A stretch of DNA of 64,000 nt from CAVPJW01 sp963705525 (GCA_963705525.1 CAVPJW010000002.1:930001-994000), one strand, 5' to 3'. Shown: positions 43,031 to 52,130, numbered from the stretch's first letter. Translations and numbers: made by a program. Notes: generated from the letters alone by a model not told the origin.

Positions 43031-43059
43031 TTGACTTTCGCCTTTCCTTTGCGTATATT
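43031..43059 (+). promoter_or_regulatory. Canonical sigma-70 promoter for lexA
   Basis: TTGACT (43031-43036), 17-base spacer, TATATT (43054-43059). The leader to the GTG at 43149 is about 80 bases. No standard LexA box (CTGT-N8-ACAG or GAAC-N4-GTTC) is visible around it. Confidence 0.75.
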
Positions 43060-43133
43060 CCGGCCTGGTCGGCCCCAGATTGCCAGATGTTCGGGGACCA
43101 TTCAGCCCCAGGATGCCAGCGAACCCGTTGGGC

Positions 43134-43140
43134 AAGGAGG
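43134..43140 (+). promoter_or_regulatory. Strong ribosome-binding site fixing the lexA start
   Basis: AAGGAGG, 8 bases before GTG 43149. It decides the start against the upstream ATG at 43080, which would add 23 residues not found in LexA. Confidence 0.8.
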
Positions 43141-43148
43141 GACGAGCC

Positions 43149-43754
43149 GTGCTGCCGCTCACAAAACGCCAGCGAGAGATTCTCGACTACCTGACGGAGT
43201 TCATTCAGCAACACGGCTACGCACCCAGCCTCGAAGAGATCGGCCGTCGTTTCGGTCTGTCTTCGCTGGCCACCGTTCACAAACATCTCACCAACCTGCA
43301 GGAGAAAGGCTTCATCAAACGGGCCTGGAATCGCAGCCGATCGGTGGAGATGATGCCAATGCGGAGTGGCAGCCGAGCCGTCGAACTGCCGCTCCTCGGC
43401 TATGTCGCCGCCGGTTCGCCGATCGAGGCCATCGCCAGCGCAGAAACCATTGCCGTGCCCGAAAACCTGGTCAGTCGTCGAGACACCTATGTGCTTCGGG
43501 TCAAGGGCGACTCCATGATCGACGAGCAAATCCGCGACGGAGACTTCGTGATCGTCGAGGATCGCAAGGCTGCGACCGACGGCGAGATGGTAATCGCGCT
43601 CCTCGGCGGGTCCGACGTCACGCTGAAGAAGCTCTATCGTGAGAACGGGCGGGTGCGGCTGCAGCCGGCGAATCCAACGATGCATCCCATTCTGGTCGAT
43701 GCGGACCAGGTGCAGGTCCAGGGTGTGGTCGTGGGCGTCATGCGGAAGTACTGA
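43149..43754 (+). CDS. lexA: LexA repressor, SOS regulator and self-cleaving protease
   Basis: 201 residues from GTG 43149. The winged helix (KRQREILDYLTEFIQQHGYAP, SLATVHKHLTNLQEKG) is followed by the peptidase S24 domain. The cleavage bond is Ala88-Gly89 (YVAAGSP), the nucleophile Ser122 (KGDSMID) and the general base Lys160 (SDVTLKKLY). LexA holds down DNA-repair genes until RecA filaments trigger its cleavage. The downstream DUF3467 and nth-ksgA genes may be read with it. No SOS box of a known type could be found upstream, so its operator in this lineage is unresolved. Confidence 0.95.
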   Translation: MLPLTKRQREILDYLTEFIQQHGYAPSLEEIGRRFGLSSLATVHKHLTNLQEKGFIKRAWNRSRSVEMMPMRSGSRAVELPLLGYVAAGSPIEAIASAETIAVPENLVSRRDTYVLRVKGDSMIDEQIRDGDFVIVEDRKAATDGEMVIALLGGSDVTLKKLYRENGRVRLQPANPTMHPILVDADQVQVQGVVVGVMRKY

Positions 43755-43779
43755 TAGGCTGTATCCAGAGGCCTCCACC

Positions 43780-44109
43780 ATGTCCGATGCAGCCCAGCGT
43801 AAACAAATCAACTTCACAATCCTGCCCGACGACTCCAGCTCCGAGCACCGCACCTACGCCAACTTCTGCGCCATCGCTCATACGCCATTCGACTTCACGT
43901 TGAGTTTCTGTGAGGTCATGCCGCTCTCGGAGAAGGAAATCCGGGAAGCCGAGGCCGACCATGTGGTGCGCGCACCGGTTCGCTCGCGCGTCGTCGTGCC
44001 TGTGCAGCTTGTGCCGAGCCTGGTCGCAGCGCTCCAGGAACACATGCGCGTGTATTCGGAGTCGTACTCCAACGTCGGCTGGACCAAGGGCGCCGAACCC
44101 GTTCATTGA
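43780..44109 (+). CDS. DUF3467 family protein
   Basis: 109 residues from ATG 43780, behind an AGAGG purine run; the longer frame overlaps lexA. The domain reads QINFTILPDD, then YANFCAIAHTPFDFTLSFCEVMP and APVRSRVVVPVQLVPSLVAALQEHM, the DUF3467 pattern. The function is unknown; members are small soluble proteins conserved over several phyla. It lies 25 bases after lexA and 18 bases before the endonuclease III-KsgA frame, so it may belong to the same transcript. Confidence 0.8.
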   Translation: MSDAAQRKQINFTILPDDSSSEHRTYANFCAIAHTPFDFTLSFCEVMPLSEKEIREAEADHVVRAPVRSRVVVPVQLVPSLVAALQEHMRVYSESYSNVGWTKGAEPVH

Positions 44110-44127
44110 GGCGAGGGGTCCCCGGTG

Positions 44128-45663
44128 ATGGATCCCGCTCGCGCCCGCCGCATCCTCAAACTGCTCGGCACGCAGCATCCGAACGCGGACACCGAACTGC
44201 ACTACCGGACTCCGTTCGAGCTCCTCGTCGCGACGATCCTGTCGGCTCAATCAACCGACCAGCGCGTCAACCTGGTGACGCCTGCCCTCTTTGCGCGCTA
44301 TCCGGACGCGGCGGCGTTGTCTCGGGCGACCCCCGCGGAGCTCGAGCCGCAGATTCATTCGACCGGCTTCTTTCGGGCCAAGGGGCGGTCGTTGCTGGGT
44401 ATGGCACAGGCGCTGGTCGAACGTCACGGTGGTCAGGTACCGAGCGATATGAACGCTCTGGTTGAGCTGCCGGGCGTTGGTCGCAAGACTGCGAACGTCG
44501 TCCTTGGCCATGCGCTCGGCGTGCCGGGCCTGCCCGTGGATCGCCACGTACTTCGTGTCGCCAACCGAATCGGGCTCGTGAACTCAGAAGATCCTGAAGC
44601 TGTCGAGCGCGCTCTCTGTCGTCTCCTGCCGCGGAAGGACTGGACGCGCTCGTCCGACACGCTCATCCTTCACGGCCGCCGCGTCTGCAGACCGCGTCCG
44701 CTGTGCGACTCGTGCGTGATTCGCCACGAATGCCGGTACGTTCGCAGACTCGGCGCCGGCGCCGGCGGCGGGCCCGCACGCACTCGACCCGCAAGTCCAG
44801 GCAAGCCAACTGACGTGGCCACACGTTCCCGACAGGAACCGGGGTCACTCGGCAGAGCCCGAGGTCGGATCCGCACCTCGAAGCGGCTAGGACAGAATTT
44901 TCTCGAGCCGGATTGGGTTAGAAAGGTCGTCGAGGCGATCAATCCGCGAGAGGACGAGACTTTTCTCGAAATCGGCCCCGGGATGGGCGCTTTGACGGTG
45001 CCGTTGGCGGCGGCCGCCCGACGCGTCGTGGCCATCGAAATCGATAGCCGTTTCGCGGCTGCCCTTCGCGCCCGGCGCATTCCGAATGTGCTCGTCGTTC
45101 AGGGGAATGCACTCGACGAGGACCTCGAATTGATCGTCGATCGCGAGTGCACTCAACACGTCCGGATCGTGGGGAACCTCCCCTACTATGTGGTGACGCC
45201 CATCCTCTTTCGCGTCGTGGATCTGGCACGCCGCCGGCGAATCCGGGATGCCGTCCTGATGGTCCAGCGGGAGGTTGCCGACCGCCTCGTCGCGAGGCCA
45301 GGCACGAAGGAGTACGGTGTCCTCTCGGTTCAACTGGCCATGCGAGGCGATGTCGAAAGACTCTTCAACCTTCCACCGGGGGCGTTCCGTCCCGTGCCTC
45401 AGGTGTCATCCTCGCTCGTGAGGATTCGCTTCCGGCCTGACCGAGAACCCGTGCCCGATCAGGATGTGTTCGACCGGATGCTGACGGCGCTCTTCAGTCG
45501 GCGCCGGAAGACCCTGCTGAACGCCCTCAAGCCCTTTGCCGAGTCGCGCGGCGTCGATGCCGCCGATGCGCTCGCCCGCCTCCGAATTGATGGACGGCGC
45601 CGGCCGGAAACGCTCGGAGCCGACGAGTTTGCCGACCTCGCCGGCCTTTTCGTTTCGGCGTAA
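44128..45663 (+). CDS. Fused endonuclease III (Nth) and 16S rRNA dimethyladenosine transferase (KsgA/RsmA)
   Basis: About 511 residues in one open frame. Residues 1-205 are endonuclease III: HhH-GPD segment with Lys120 (ELPGVGRKTANVVLG) and Asp138 (PVDRHVLRVANRIGL), then a cysteine cluster at 187, 193, 196 and 202. That is C-x5-C-x2-C-x5-C, whereas the usual spacing is C-x6-C-x2-C-x5-C. A linker of about 40 residues rich in Gly, Pro and Arg follows. From residue 250, SKRLGQNFL, ETFLEIGPGMGALT and NLPYYVVTP are KsgA. No stop lies between them. A GTG at 44815 could start KsgA alone. Base-excision repair and ribosome maturation activities would thus sit in one chain if translated through. Confidence 0.85.
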   Translation: MDPARARRILKLLGTQHPNADTELHYRTPFELLVATILSAQSTDQRVNLVTPALFARYPDAAALSRATPAELEPQIHSTGFFRAKGRSLLGMAQALVERHGGQVPSDMNALVELPGVGRKTANVVLGHALGVPGLPVDRHVLRVANRIGLVNSEDPEAVERALCRLLPRKDWTRSSDTLILHGRRVCRPRPLCDSCVIRHECRYVRRLGAGAGGGPARTRPASPGKPTDVATRSRQEPGSLGRARGRIRTSKRLGQNFLEPDWVRKVVEAINPREDETFLEIGPGMGALTVPLAAAARRVVAIEIDSRFAAALRARRIPNVLVVQGNALDEDLELIVDRECTQHVRIVGNLPYYVVTPILFRVVDLARRRRIRDAVLMVQREVADRLVARPGTKEYGVLSVQLAMRGDVERLFNLPPGAFRPVPQVSSSLVRIRFRPDREPVPDQDVFDRMLTALFSRRRKTLLNALKPFAESRGVDAADALARLRIDGRRRPETLGADEFADLAGLFVSA

Positions 45664-45673
45664 AGGCCCACTA

Positions 45674-45682
45674 TGCTATAGT
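45674..45682 (+). promoter_or_regulatory. Extended -10 element upstream of the RNase J gene
   Basis: TGCTATAGT, an extended -10 (TG-N-TATAGT), lies just after the ksgA stop. No good -35 accompanies it. A start near 45689 would give an RNA leader of about 250 bases. Confidence 0.5.
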
Positions 45683-45939
45683 TTCGCTTGCCCGGCGGGC
45701 TTGCGCAGGCGAAGGGCCGGCGCAGCGCACAGCGGGCTCTCCTCCGCAATTCCAGGCGCACCCAGCAGCCTGCCGTGATGGATGCAACCCCCTTGCACCA
45801 CGTCACGGATCAGCCGGTTCTGCGACCACGCGGATACCGGACATTGCACGTGGACTTGGTTTGGCCGGGCCCATCCTCGTTGAGGGTGTGCCCAGAGATC
45901 AATCGCGCAGAACGTGCGCCTCCGCTGCACAAACGGCCG
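45683..45939 (+). other. Long untranslated leader of the RNase J gene
   Basis: About 250 bases between the extended -10 and the preferred ATG at 45940. The frame happens to be open back to 45688, but the encoded stretch does not look like RNase J. It is GC-rich and begins with a GCCC-GGC-GGGC hairpin (45690-45700) flanked by TTCGC...GCGAA. I compared it by eye with SRP RNA, 6S and RNase P patterns and found no match. Confidence 0.45.
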
Positions 45940-47634
45940 ATGACTCTCCAGCCTTCGGTGCCCGACGCCCGCGGCGACTTGCAGGTCGTGCCGCTCGGCG
46001 GTCTCGGGGAGTTCGGCATGAACATGATGGCCGTCACCTGGCGTGATCGGACCATCGTGATCGATGCCGGGGTCATGTTCCCCGACGCCGAGCTGCTGGG
46101 GGTCGACCTCATCATCCCGGATCTCGAGTTTCTCAAGCAGCTCCCGGGCCCGATCGACGCGCTGATTCTGACCCATGCGCACGAGGACCATATTGGAGCG
46201 GTCCCGTACCTGGCCCCGCTCTTTAACGGTCCAATTTACGGCACGCCCCTGACGCTCGCCTTCATCGAGCCAAAGCTCGAGGAGCACGGCATAGATGCGG
46301 GCAGCCGGCTCAAGCCCGTCAAACCGAGGGACCGTGTGACCGTGGGTGAGCTCACGATCGAGTTCCTCCGCGTGACGCACAGCATGCCGGATTGCGTCGC
46401 GCTGGCCATTCACACGCCGCTCGGAACCCTCATCCATACGGGCGATTTCAAGATCGACCAGACGCCGATCGACGGCGAACACTTCGATCTCCACCGCTTC
46501 GCGGAGCTCGGCTCCGAAGGCGTACTCGCGCTGTTTTCCGACAGCACCAACGTCGATCGCCGTGGTTTCACCGGGTCGGATCTCGACGTCGTGGATGCGT
46601 TCGAAGAGATCTTTACGAGCTCGGCGGGGAAACTCATCGTCGCGACGTTCGCATCCAGCATCTACCGCATCCAGGTGCTGGTGAACCTGGCCGTGCAGTT
46701 CGGCCGCAAGGTGGCGTTCGTGGGCCGCGGGATGATCGAGACGACCGACATCGCCCAGCGCCTCGGCTACCTCAAGATTCCGCCGGGCGTCGTCATCAAG
46801 GACGGCGACGTGGCCGGGGAGCCCGCCGACCGCGTTGTCTGCATCGTGACGGGTTCTCAGGGAGAGCCGCTCGCGGCTCTCTCGAGGATTGCCATTGACG
46901 ATCACCGACACGTCAAGATTCACGACGACGATACAGTGGTCTTGTCGGCTCGCTCGATTCCGGGGAACGAGAAAGCGATCAGCCGGGTCATGAACCACCT
47001 TGCCCGCCGCGGGGCTGATGTCATCCACGAAGGCCTCAAGCGCGTGCACGTATCCGGGCACGGGAGCGAGGAAGAGCTGAAGCTGATGCTCTCGCTGGTC
47101 AGGCCGCGCTATTTCGTGCCGATTCACGGCGAGTATCGACAGCTCTCGCGTCACGCGCGCGTCGCCCAGTCGGTGACGGCGGGGATTACACCAGAGGTGG
47201 CGATCCTTCTTGCGGAGAATGGCGACTGCCTTCAGTTCGATTCGGACGGCGGGCGCGTGTCGGGTCGTCGGCCAGCCGGTCGGGTGCTGATCGATGGGAC
47301 ACGGGTCGGCGAGGTGGCTGATGAAGTGCTGCGTGATCGCCGACATCTTGCAGAGGACGGCCTGGTGGTACCGGTCGTCGCGATCAATAAGCAAACCGGC
47401 GGCATCGAGGGAACGCCTGACGTGATCACCAGGGGATTCGTCACCGATCAGCAGACCGAGGCGCTCCTCCGCGACGGCGCCAAGCTCATCGGCGACGTCA
47501 TTGAGGCGGCGGGCCTCGAGGAACGCACGGATCAGGGACTGATCAAAGAGAAGCTGCGAGTGGAGCTGCGGCGCTTTTTCCGCAAGCGGGTCGGGCGACG
47601 TCCGCTGGTGTTGCCCATCATCATGGAGATCTGA
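45940..47634 (+). CDS. rnj: Ribonuclease J (beta-CASP metallo-RNase)
   Basis: About 564 residues from ATG 45940, where the family sequence begins (LQVVPLGGLGEFGMNMMAV). The metallo-beta-lactamase core has ILTHAHEDHIGAVPY and LIHTGDFKID (zinc ligands). The beta-CASP region follows, with SDSTNVDRRGFTGSD and VSGHGSEEELKLMLSLV, then PRYFVPIHGEYRQL and the C-terminal domain. RNase J has 5'-to-3' exo- and endonuclease activity and matures or degrades mRNA and rRNA. It is followed three bases later by ftsK. The start is uncertain: an in-frame ATG at 45778 also exists. Confidence 0.92.
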   Translation: MTLQPSVPDARGDLQVVPLGGLGEFGMNMMAVTWRDRTIVIDAGVMFPDAELLGVDLIIPDLEFLKQLPGPIDALILTHAHEDHIGAVPYLAPLFNGPIYGTPLTLAFIEPKLEEHGIDAGSRLKPVKPRDRVTVGELTIEFLRVTHSMPDCVALAIHTPLGTLIHTGDFKIDQTPIDGEHFDLHRFAELGSEGVLALFSDSTNVDRRGFTGSDLDVVDAFEEIFTSSAGKLIVATFASSIYRIQVLVNLAVQFGRKVAFVGRGMIETTDIAQRLGYLKIPPGVVIKDGDVAGEPADRVVCIVTGSQGEPLAALSRIAIDDHRHVKIHDDDTVVLSARSIPGNEKAISRVMNHLARRGADVIHEGLKRVHVSGHGSEEELKLMLSLVRPRYFVPIHGEYRQLSRHARVAQSVTAGITPEVAILLAENGDCLQFDSDGGRVSGRRPAGRVLIDGTRVGEVADEVLRDRRHLAEDGLVVPVVAINKQTGGIEGTPDVITRGFVTDQQTEALLRDGAKLIGDVIEAAGLEERTDQGLIKEKLRVELRRFFRKRVGRRPLVLPIIMEI

Positions 47635-47637
47635 TCA

Positions 47638-49968
47638 TTGGCTGCGTCGACCCTTTCGAGGCGCGTCAGCGAATTCTTCGGAGTGCTCCTCTTTGCGATC
47701 GCTCTGATCTGGCTGATTGCGCTAACGACCTATGAACCGACCGATCCGGTCTGGTTCTTCAGCACTGGCGCCGGCGGCCCGCCCGCGAATTTCATCGGGC
47801 GCGTCGGAGCATTCCTCGCGGAATTGTCACTCCAGCTGATGGGCTATGCCTCGTACCTGCTACCGGCCACCATTGCCGTCGTCGGATGGCATTACTTCTG
47901 GTGTCGCGCGATTGACGCGATCTACACGAAAGTCATCGGCGCCGTGCTTCTTTACAGTGCGGTTGCCTCCTTCCTGAGCCTGGCGTTTGGCAGCATCGAC
48001 CTCACGGGTCGCACATTTCGTGCGGGTGGCTGGGCCGGCGACTGGCTGGCCGGCCTGCTCGCCGAAGAGCTGAACCGCACCGGCTCCATCATCGTGATCC
48101 TGACGGTTCTGTTCCTGTCGCTCATGCTGGCCACTCAGGTGTCGATGGGGCGGGTTTCGGGGCTCGCTTTGGGTGCGCTCGGCTCCCTCTGGCAGATATT
48201 ACTGGGGGCGTTCCACGAGTGGCGAGACGGCCGACGACGCGATCGACAGCGGCGCGAGGTCATTGCCAAGCACACGAAGAAACCCGGTGTCCGCGCGGAC
48301 GAAGAACCCCCTGGCACCGCAAGACCTGCGCCGCGCGTCGCGGATGCGCCTGCCGCGCCCATGACGGAACCCGTCGGCCGGCCGGCGCGTGCCGAGCCCG
48401 CGACCGCGGTGTCCGCGAACCCGCCGGTCGCAAAGCGAGCTCGGCCTGCCGTCACGACTCCACCACTGCCGCTGACGGATCCGGAGCCCGCGGCCACCGC
48501 GCCAGGCGGCCTCCGTGTCGGCAGCTACACGCTGCCCCCGGCAGCCCTGCTCGATCAGGGACGAGCCGAGCGGAAGATCGACGAGCGCGAGCTCATGGAA
48601 AACGCGCGACTCCTCGAAGAGAAATGCCGCGAGTTCTCGGTCGAGGGTGCCGTTGCGCAGATTCACCCTGGCCCGGTCGTGACCACCTTCGAGTTCAAAC
48701 CCGACGCGGGGGTGAAGTACAGCAAGGTGACCGGTCTGGCAGACGATCTCTGCCTCGCCATGCAGGCCGAGTCCGTGTTAATCGAACGCATACCCGGGAA
48801 GTCCACGGTCGGCATTCAGATTCCCAATCACAGCCGCGAAACAATCTCTCTTCGCGAGCTGCTCGAATCAGAGGTCTATCGCCGCTCCACCTCGAAGCTC
48901 ACGCTGGCTCTTGGCAAGACGATTCACGGCGAGCCTTTCGTCGCCGACCTCGCGTCGATGCCGCACCTCCTGATCGCGGGCTCAACTGGCGCTGGCAAGT
49001 CCGTCGCACTGAACGCGATGCTGACGAGCATTCTCTATCGGGCGACGCCGGAAGATGTGCGACTTATCCTGATCGACCCGAAAAGACTCGAGCTCGGAAT
49101 GTACGAGGACATTCCCCACCTCCTCGCACCGGTTGTCGTGGATCCCAAGCAGGCCGCCAACGCGCTACGCTGGGCCGTTCGCGAAATGGAGGAACGCTAC
49201 AAGACGCTCGCGGCCGAGGGTGTCCGGAACATCGATCAGTTCAACCGGAATGTGCGCGCACAGACTGAAGACGATCGCTCGGTGGATCCCGAACGACCAC
49301 GGCCGCTGCCGTACATCGTCGTCATCATCGACGAGCTGGCAGACCTCATGATGGTCGCGAGCAACGAGGTCGAAGAATCGATCGCCAGGCTGGCTCAGAT
49401 GGCCCGCGCGGTCGGCATTCATCTGCTCCTGGCGACGCAACGGCCATCGGTTGACGTCATCACCGGTCTTATCAAGGCCAACCTTCCCGCCCGCATTTCA
49501 TTCCGCGTGTCATCCAAGACCGACTCGCGAACGATTCTGGACGGTAACGGGGCCGAGCAGCTGCTCGGCCGTGGCGACATGCTCTTTCTCCCGCCGGCCT
49601 CGTCGCGTTACGTCCGCGTGCACGGTCCGTACATCTCCGAGCAGGAGAGCGCGCGCCTGGCGAGCTTCCTCCGTAAGCAGGGCAAGCCTCAGTACGACGA
49701 TTCGGTGACCGTCGAGGAGAAGACCGCGGAAGCGATCGAGATGGAGAAGGACGATCTCTACGACGAGGCAGCGCGCATCGTCGTGTCCGGCGGACAAGCG
49801 TCCATTTCCTACCTGCAGCGCCGGCTCCGTATCGGATTCAGCCGGGCGGCGAGACTGGTAGACATGATGGAAGCCGAAGGTCTCGTGTCGGCGCCAGCCG
49901 GAGGCAAGCCGCGCGAGGTTCTCGTCGACCGCCATTACTTCGACGAGGTTGATACCCAGCTCCGATGA
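47638..49968 (+). CDS. ftsK: FtsK/SpoIIIE DNA translocase
   Basis: 776 residues, TTG start three bases after the RNase J stop with GGAGAT upstream. Four N-terminal helices (about residues 12-180) anchor it in the membrane. A proline/alanine-rich linker (about 200-300) follows, then the motor with GSTGAGKSVALNAM (Walker A), VVIIDELADLMMV (Walker B) and LLATQRPSVDVITG. The C-terminal winged helix (YLQRRLRIGFSRAARLVDMMEAEG) is the gamma domain that reads KOPS-like DNA signals. FtsK pumps chromosome ends through the division septum. The amidase start overlaps its stop. Confidence 0.95.
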   Translation: MAASTLSRRVSEFFGVLLFAIALIWLIALTTYEPTDPVWFFSTGAGGPPANFIGRVGAFLAELSLQLMGYASYLLPATIAVVGWHYFWCRAIDAIYTKVIGAVLLYSAVASFLSLAFGSIDLTGRTFRAGGWAGDWLAGLLAEELNRTGSIIVILTVLFLSLMLATQVSMGRVSGLALGALGSLWQILLGAFHEWRDGRRRDRQRREVIAKHTKKPGVRADEEPPGTARPAPRVADAPAAPMTEPVGRPARAEPATAVSANPPVAKRARPAVTTPPLPLTDPEPAATAPGGLRVGSYTLPPAALLDQGRAERKIDERELMENARLLEEKCREFSVEGAVAQIHPGPVVTTFEFKPDAGVKYSKVTGLADDLCLAMQAESVLIERIPGKSTVGIQIPNHSRETISLRELLESEVYRRSTSKLTLALGKTIHGEPFVADLASMPHLLIAGSTGAGKSVALNAMLTSILYRATPEDVRLILIDPKRLELGMYEDIPHLLAPVVVDPKQAANALRWAVREMEERYKTLAAEGVRNIDQFNRNVRAQTEDDRSVDPERPRPLPYIVVIIDELADLMMVASNEVEESIARLAQMARAVGIHLLLATQRPSVDVITGLIKANLPARISFRVSSKTDSRTILDGNGAEQLLGRGDMLFLPPASSRYVRVHGPYISEQESARLASFLRKQGKPQYDDSVTVEEKTAEAIEMEKDDLYDEAARIVVSGGQASISYLQRRLRIGFSRAARLVDMMEAEGLVSAPAGGKPREVLVDRHYFDEVDTQLR

Positions 49969-51878
49969 CGAGGCGACAGAGCGACCCGCTCGCGACAAAG
50001 GGCAGACCGTTCCGCGCGGTCGCGGGAGGAGTCTCGGTGGCATTGTTGCTCAGCAGTCAAATACTTGCGGCAGCCACCGCACGCACAATGTACTCGGCTG
50101 CGCAAGACCGCGAGCAGTCTCTCCGGGCAGCCATCGCAGCCGGACAGAATCCGGGCCTCGATCAATTCCGGTCCGCCTCGGCGGCGTACGATCGGATTGT
50201 TCGGCGCTACCCGACGAGCGGCTACAGCGACAATGCCCTGTGGCAATCGGCTAACCTTCTGGCGGAAGCGTACGCCCGATTCCACAACGAAAGGGACTTG
50301 CAGGCGTGTCTGACGGCGCTCCGCCGGCTGCAGTCCGAGTATCCGTCGAGTTCACTGGTGTCGAAAGCGCGGACCCAGCTTGCGTCATTGTCCCCGCCCC
50401 CAGGCCCGCCTCCAGCGGCAGCGGTAACAGCCGCTCCCCTTGCGGTCGGTACCTCCGGTACCGATCCGGATTTTCCCGACTTGGGCGTTGAGGGCGCAAA
50501 TGGCGAGGCCGACAGCGACGATCAGGTCGTCATGATTCGTAGCATCCGGCGGACGATGCTGCCGGATGTCGTCCGCGTCACGCTCGAGCTCGACAACGAG
50601 GTTCCCTTTCACGAAGAGCGCCTCTCCAATCCGGCGCGGATGTACGTCGATCTCAAGGGTACGAAACCAGCCGCGTCTCTGACCGACACCGTGTTGAACT
50701 ACGACGGCAATGCCGTCAAGCAGATCAAGATCGGAAGGCATCCGCAGAATACGACACGTATCGTGCTCGACTTGCAGGGCGTGCCTCGCTACAGCGTGTT
50801 CACGCTCTACAACCCGTTCCGTCTGGTCGTCGACTGTGAGCGTCCCCAAGGAATGGCCGGCGTACCTGAGGCAAAGGCTGGCGCGCAGCCTTCCGAGGTC
50901 GGCGCACCAGCGACTCCTTCAGCAACGGCAACGCCAATCACGTCGCCGCCGCCCTCAACGGTCACGTTTCAACCATCGCCTGGAGCCGATTCGGGGACCC
51001 TTGCGCCCGAAACACCCGCTGCCCCGTCACCCTCCCCGACAAAGCTGCCGGAGTCGGCGCCGCCGCTCATCCCGTCTTCACCCGGCCCGACAACGAAAGC
51101 CGCCGCGCCGGCCGCTCCTTCCGCCAATCTCCAGGGCGGATTTTCCTTGGCGCGCCAGCTTGGCTTGAGTGTGGCGCGTATCGTCATCGACCCGGGCCAC
51201 GGCGGCCATGATCCTGGAGCACAGGGAAAAGGCATTTCCGAAGCCGATCTGGTGCTCGACATTGCCCTGCGCCTCGAGAAGCGGCTTCTGGCTCAGCCCG
51301 ACGTCGAAGTCGTTCTCACGCGGCGCACCGACGTCTACATTCCGCTCGAGGAACGGACAGCCATCGCCAATCGCGCGCAGGCCGATCTCTTTCTTTCGAT
51401 CCACGCGAACGCCAGTCGCAACGAAGGTGCACACGGCATCGAGACGTACTACCTCAACTTCGCCTCCAACCCTGACGCAGAAGCCGTCGCAGCGCGCGAA
51501 AACTCGGCCTCAGGCGGGACCATGAGCCGCCTGCCCGATATCGTCAAGGCGATTGCGCTCAACAACAAGCTGGACGAATCGCGCGATTTCGCCGCGTTCA
51601 TTCAGCAGGCGCTGGTTGCCCAGTTGCGCGCGCAGAACAAGTACGTGCGCGATCTCGGGGTCCGGCAGGCACCGTTCGTGGTGCTCATTGGCGCATCCAT
51701 GCCGAGCGTGCTTGCGGAGATTTCCTTCGTCACCAACCGCCAGGAAGCGCAATTGCTCCGTGGCGCGCCTTACCGGCAACGCATCGCAGAAGCGCTCCTG
51801 CAGGCCGTGATTCGCTACCAGAAATCGCTGAAGAAGGTCCCGACCGTTGCGTCGGGTCAGGCAGGCACTCGAGACTGA
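49965..51878 (+). CDS. N-acetylmuramoyl-L-alanine amidase with AMIN domain (AmiC-like)
   Basis: 637 residues, starting in an ATGA overlap with ftsK. A signal sequence (about 15-37) is followed by a helical TPR-like part with YDRIVRRYPTSGYSDNAL, then an AMIN domain (VRVTLELDNEVPFHEERL ... RLVVDCERPQ) for septal cell-wall targeting, a proline/threonine linker, and Amidase_3. The zinc and catalytic residues are in VIDPGHGGHDPGAQ, EADLVLDIAL, LSIHANAS and LAEISFVTN. It would cleave the peptide from peptidoglycan at the division site, which suits its coupling to FtsK. Confidence 0.93.
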   Translation: MTRRQSDPLATKGRPFRAVAGGVSVALLLSSQILAAATARTMYSAAQDREQSLRAAIAAGQNPGLDQFRSASAAYDRIVRRYPTSGYSDNALWQSANLLAEAYARFHNERDLQACLTALRRLQSEYPSSSLVSKARTQLASLSPPPGPPPAAAVTAAPLAVGTSGTDPDFPDLGVEGANGEADSDDQVVMIRSIRRTMLPDVVRVTLELDNEVPFHEERLSNPARMYVDLKGTKPAASLTDTVLNYDGNAVKQIKIGRHPQNTTRIVLDLQGVPRYSVFTLYNPFRLVVDCERPQGMAGVPEAKAGAQPSEVGAPATPSATATPITSPPPSTVTFQPSPGADSGTLAPETPAAPSPSPTKLPESAPPLIPSSPGPTTKAAAPAAPSANLQGGFSLARQLGLSVARIVIDPGHGGHDPGAQGKGISEADLVLDIALRLEKRLLAQPDVEVVLTRRTDVYIPLEERTAIANRAQADLFLSIHANASRNEGAHGIETYYLNFASNPDAEAVAARENSASGGTMSRLPDIVKAIALNNKLDESRDFAAFIQQALVAQLRAQNKYVRDLGVRQAPFVVLIGASMPSVLAEISFVTNRQEAQLLRGAPYRQRIAEALLQAVIRYQKSLKKVPTVASGQAGTRD

Positions 51879-51890
51879 CGACGGCGTCGA

Positions 51891-52130
51891 CTACGAGTCG
51901 GGAGTGACGCGCAGCCCGTACGTCTGCTTTTCGTCGCCACCGCGTCTCGCTCGCCAGATACGCACGCCAATCAGTAGACCGCCGACGACAAGACCGAGCG
52001 TGGCCGCGCCGATGACCAGCACTGCGGTCAGGCCCAGCGATCGAAGCAGCACGTCGGCGAAATCCATTGCCGAGTTGGACTCTGATTGAACCACGCGGAC
52101 GATGATCGGTGAAGTCGGAGGATCGAACAT
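51891..52130 (-). CDS. Small single-pass membrane protein, unknown
   Basis: 79 residues, with one long hydrophobic helix (LGLTAVLVIGAATLGLVVGGLLIGV) followed by an RIWRARRGG stop-transfer segment. A GGGTGATTG ribosome-binding site precedes the start. It lies 32 bases after the aminopeptidase gene on the same strand and converges on the amidase with a 12-base gap. I do not recognise a family. Confidence 0.6.
   Translation of the reverse strand: MFDPPTSPIIVRVVQSESNSAMDFADVLLRSLGLTAVLVIGAATLGLVVGGLLIGVRIWRARRGGDEKQTYGLRVTPDS

Noticed and set aside
45683..45800. Possible SRP, 6S or RNase P RNA in the RNase J leader
   Set aside because: The conserved SRP loop (GGAAG...AGCAGCC) and RNase P core motifs are absent; only general GC-rich pairing is seen.
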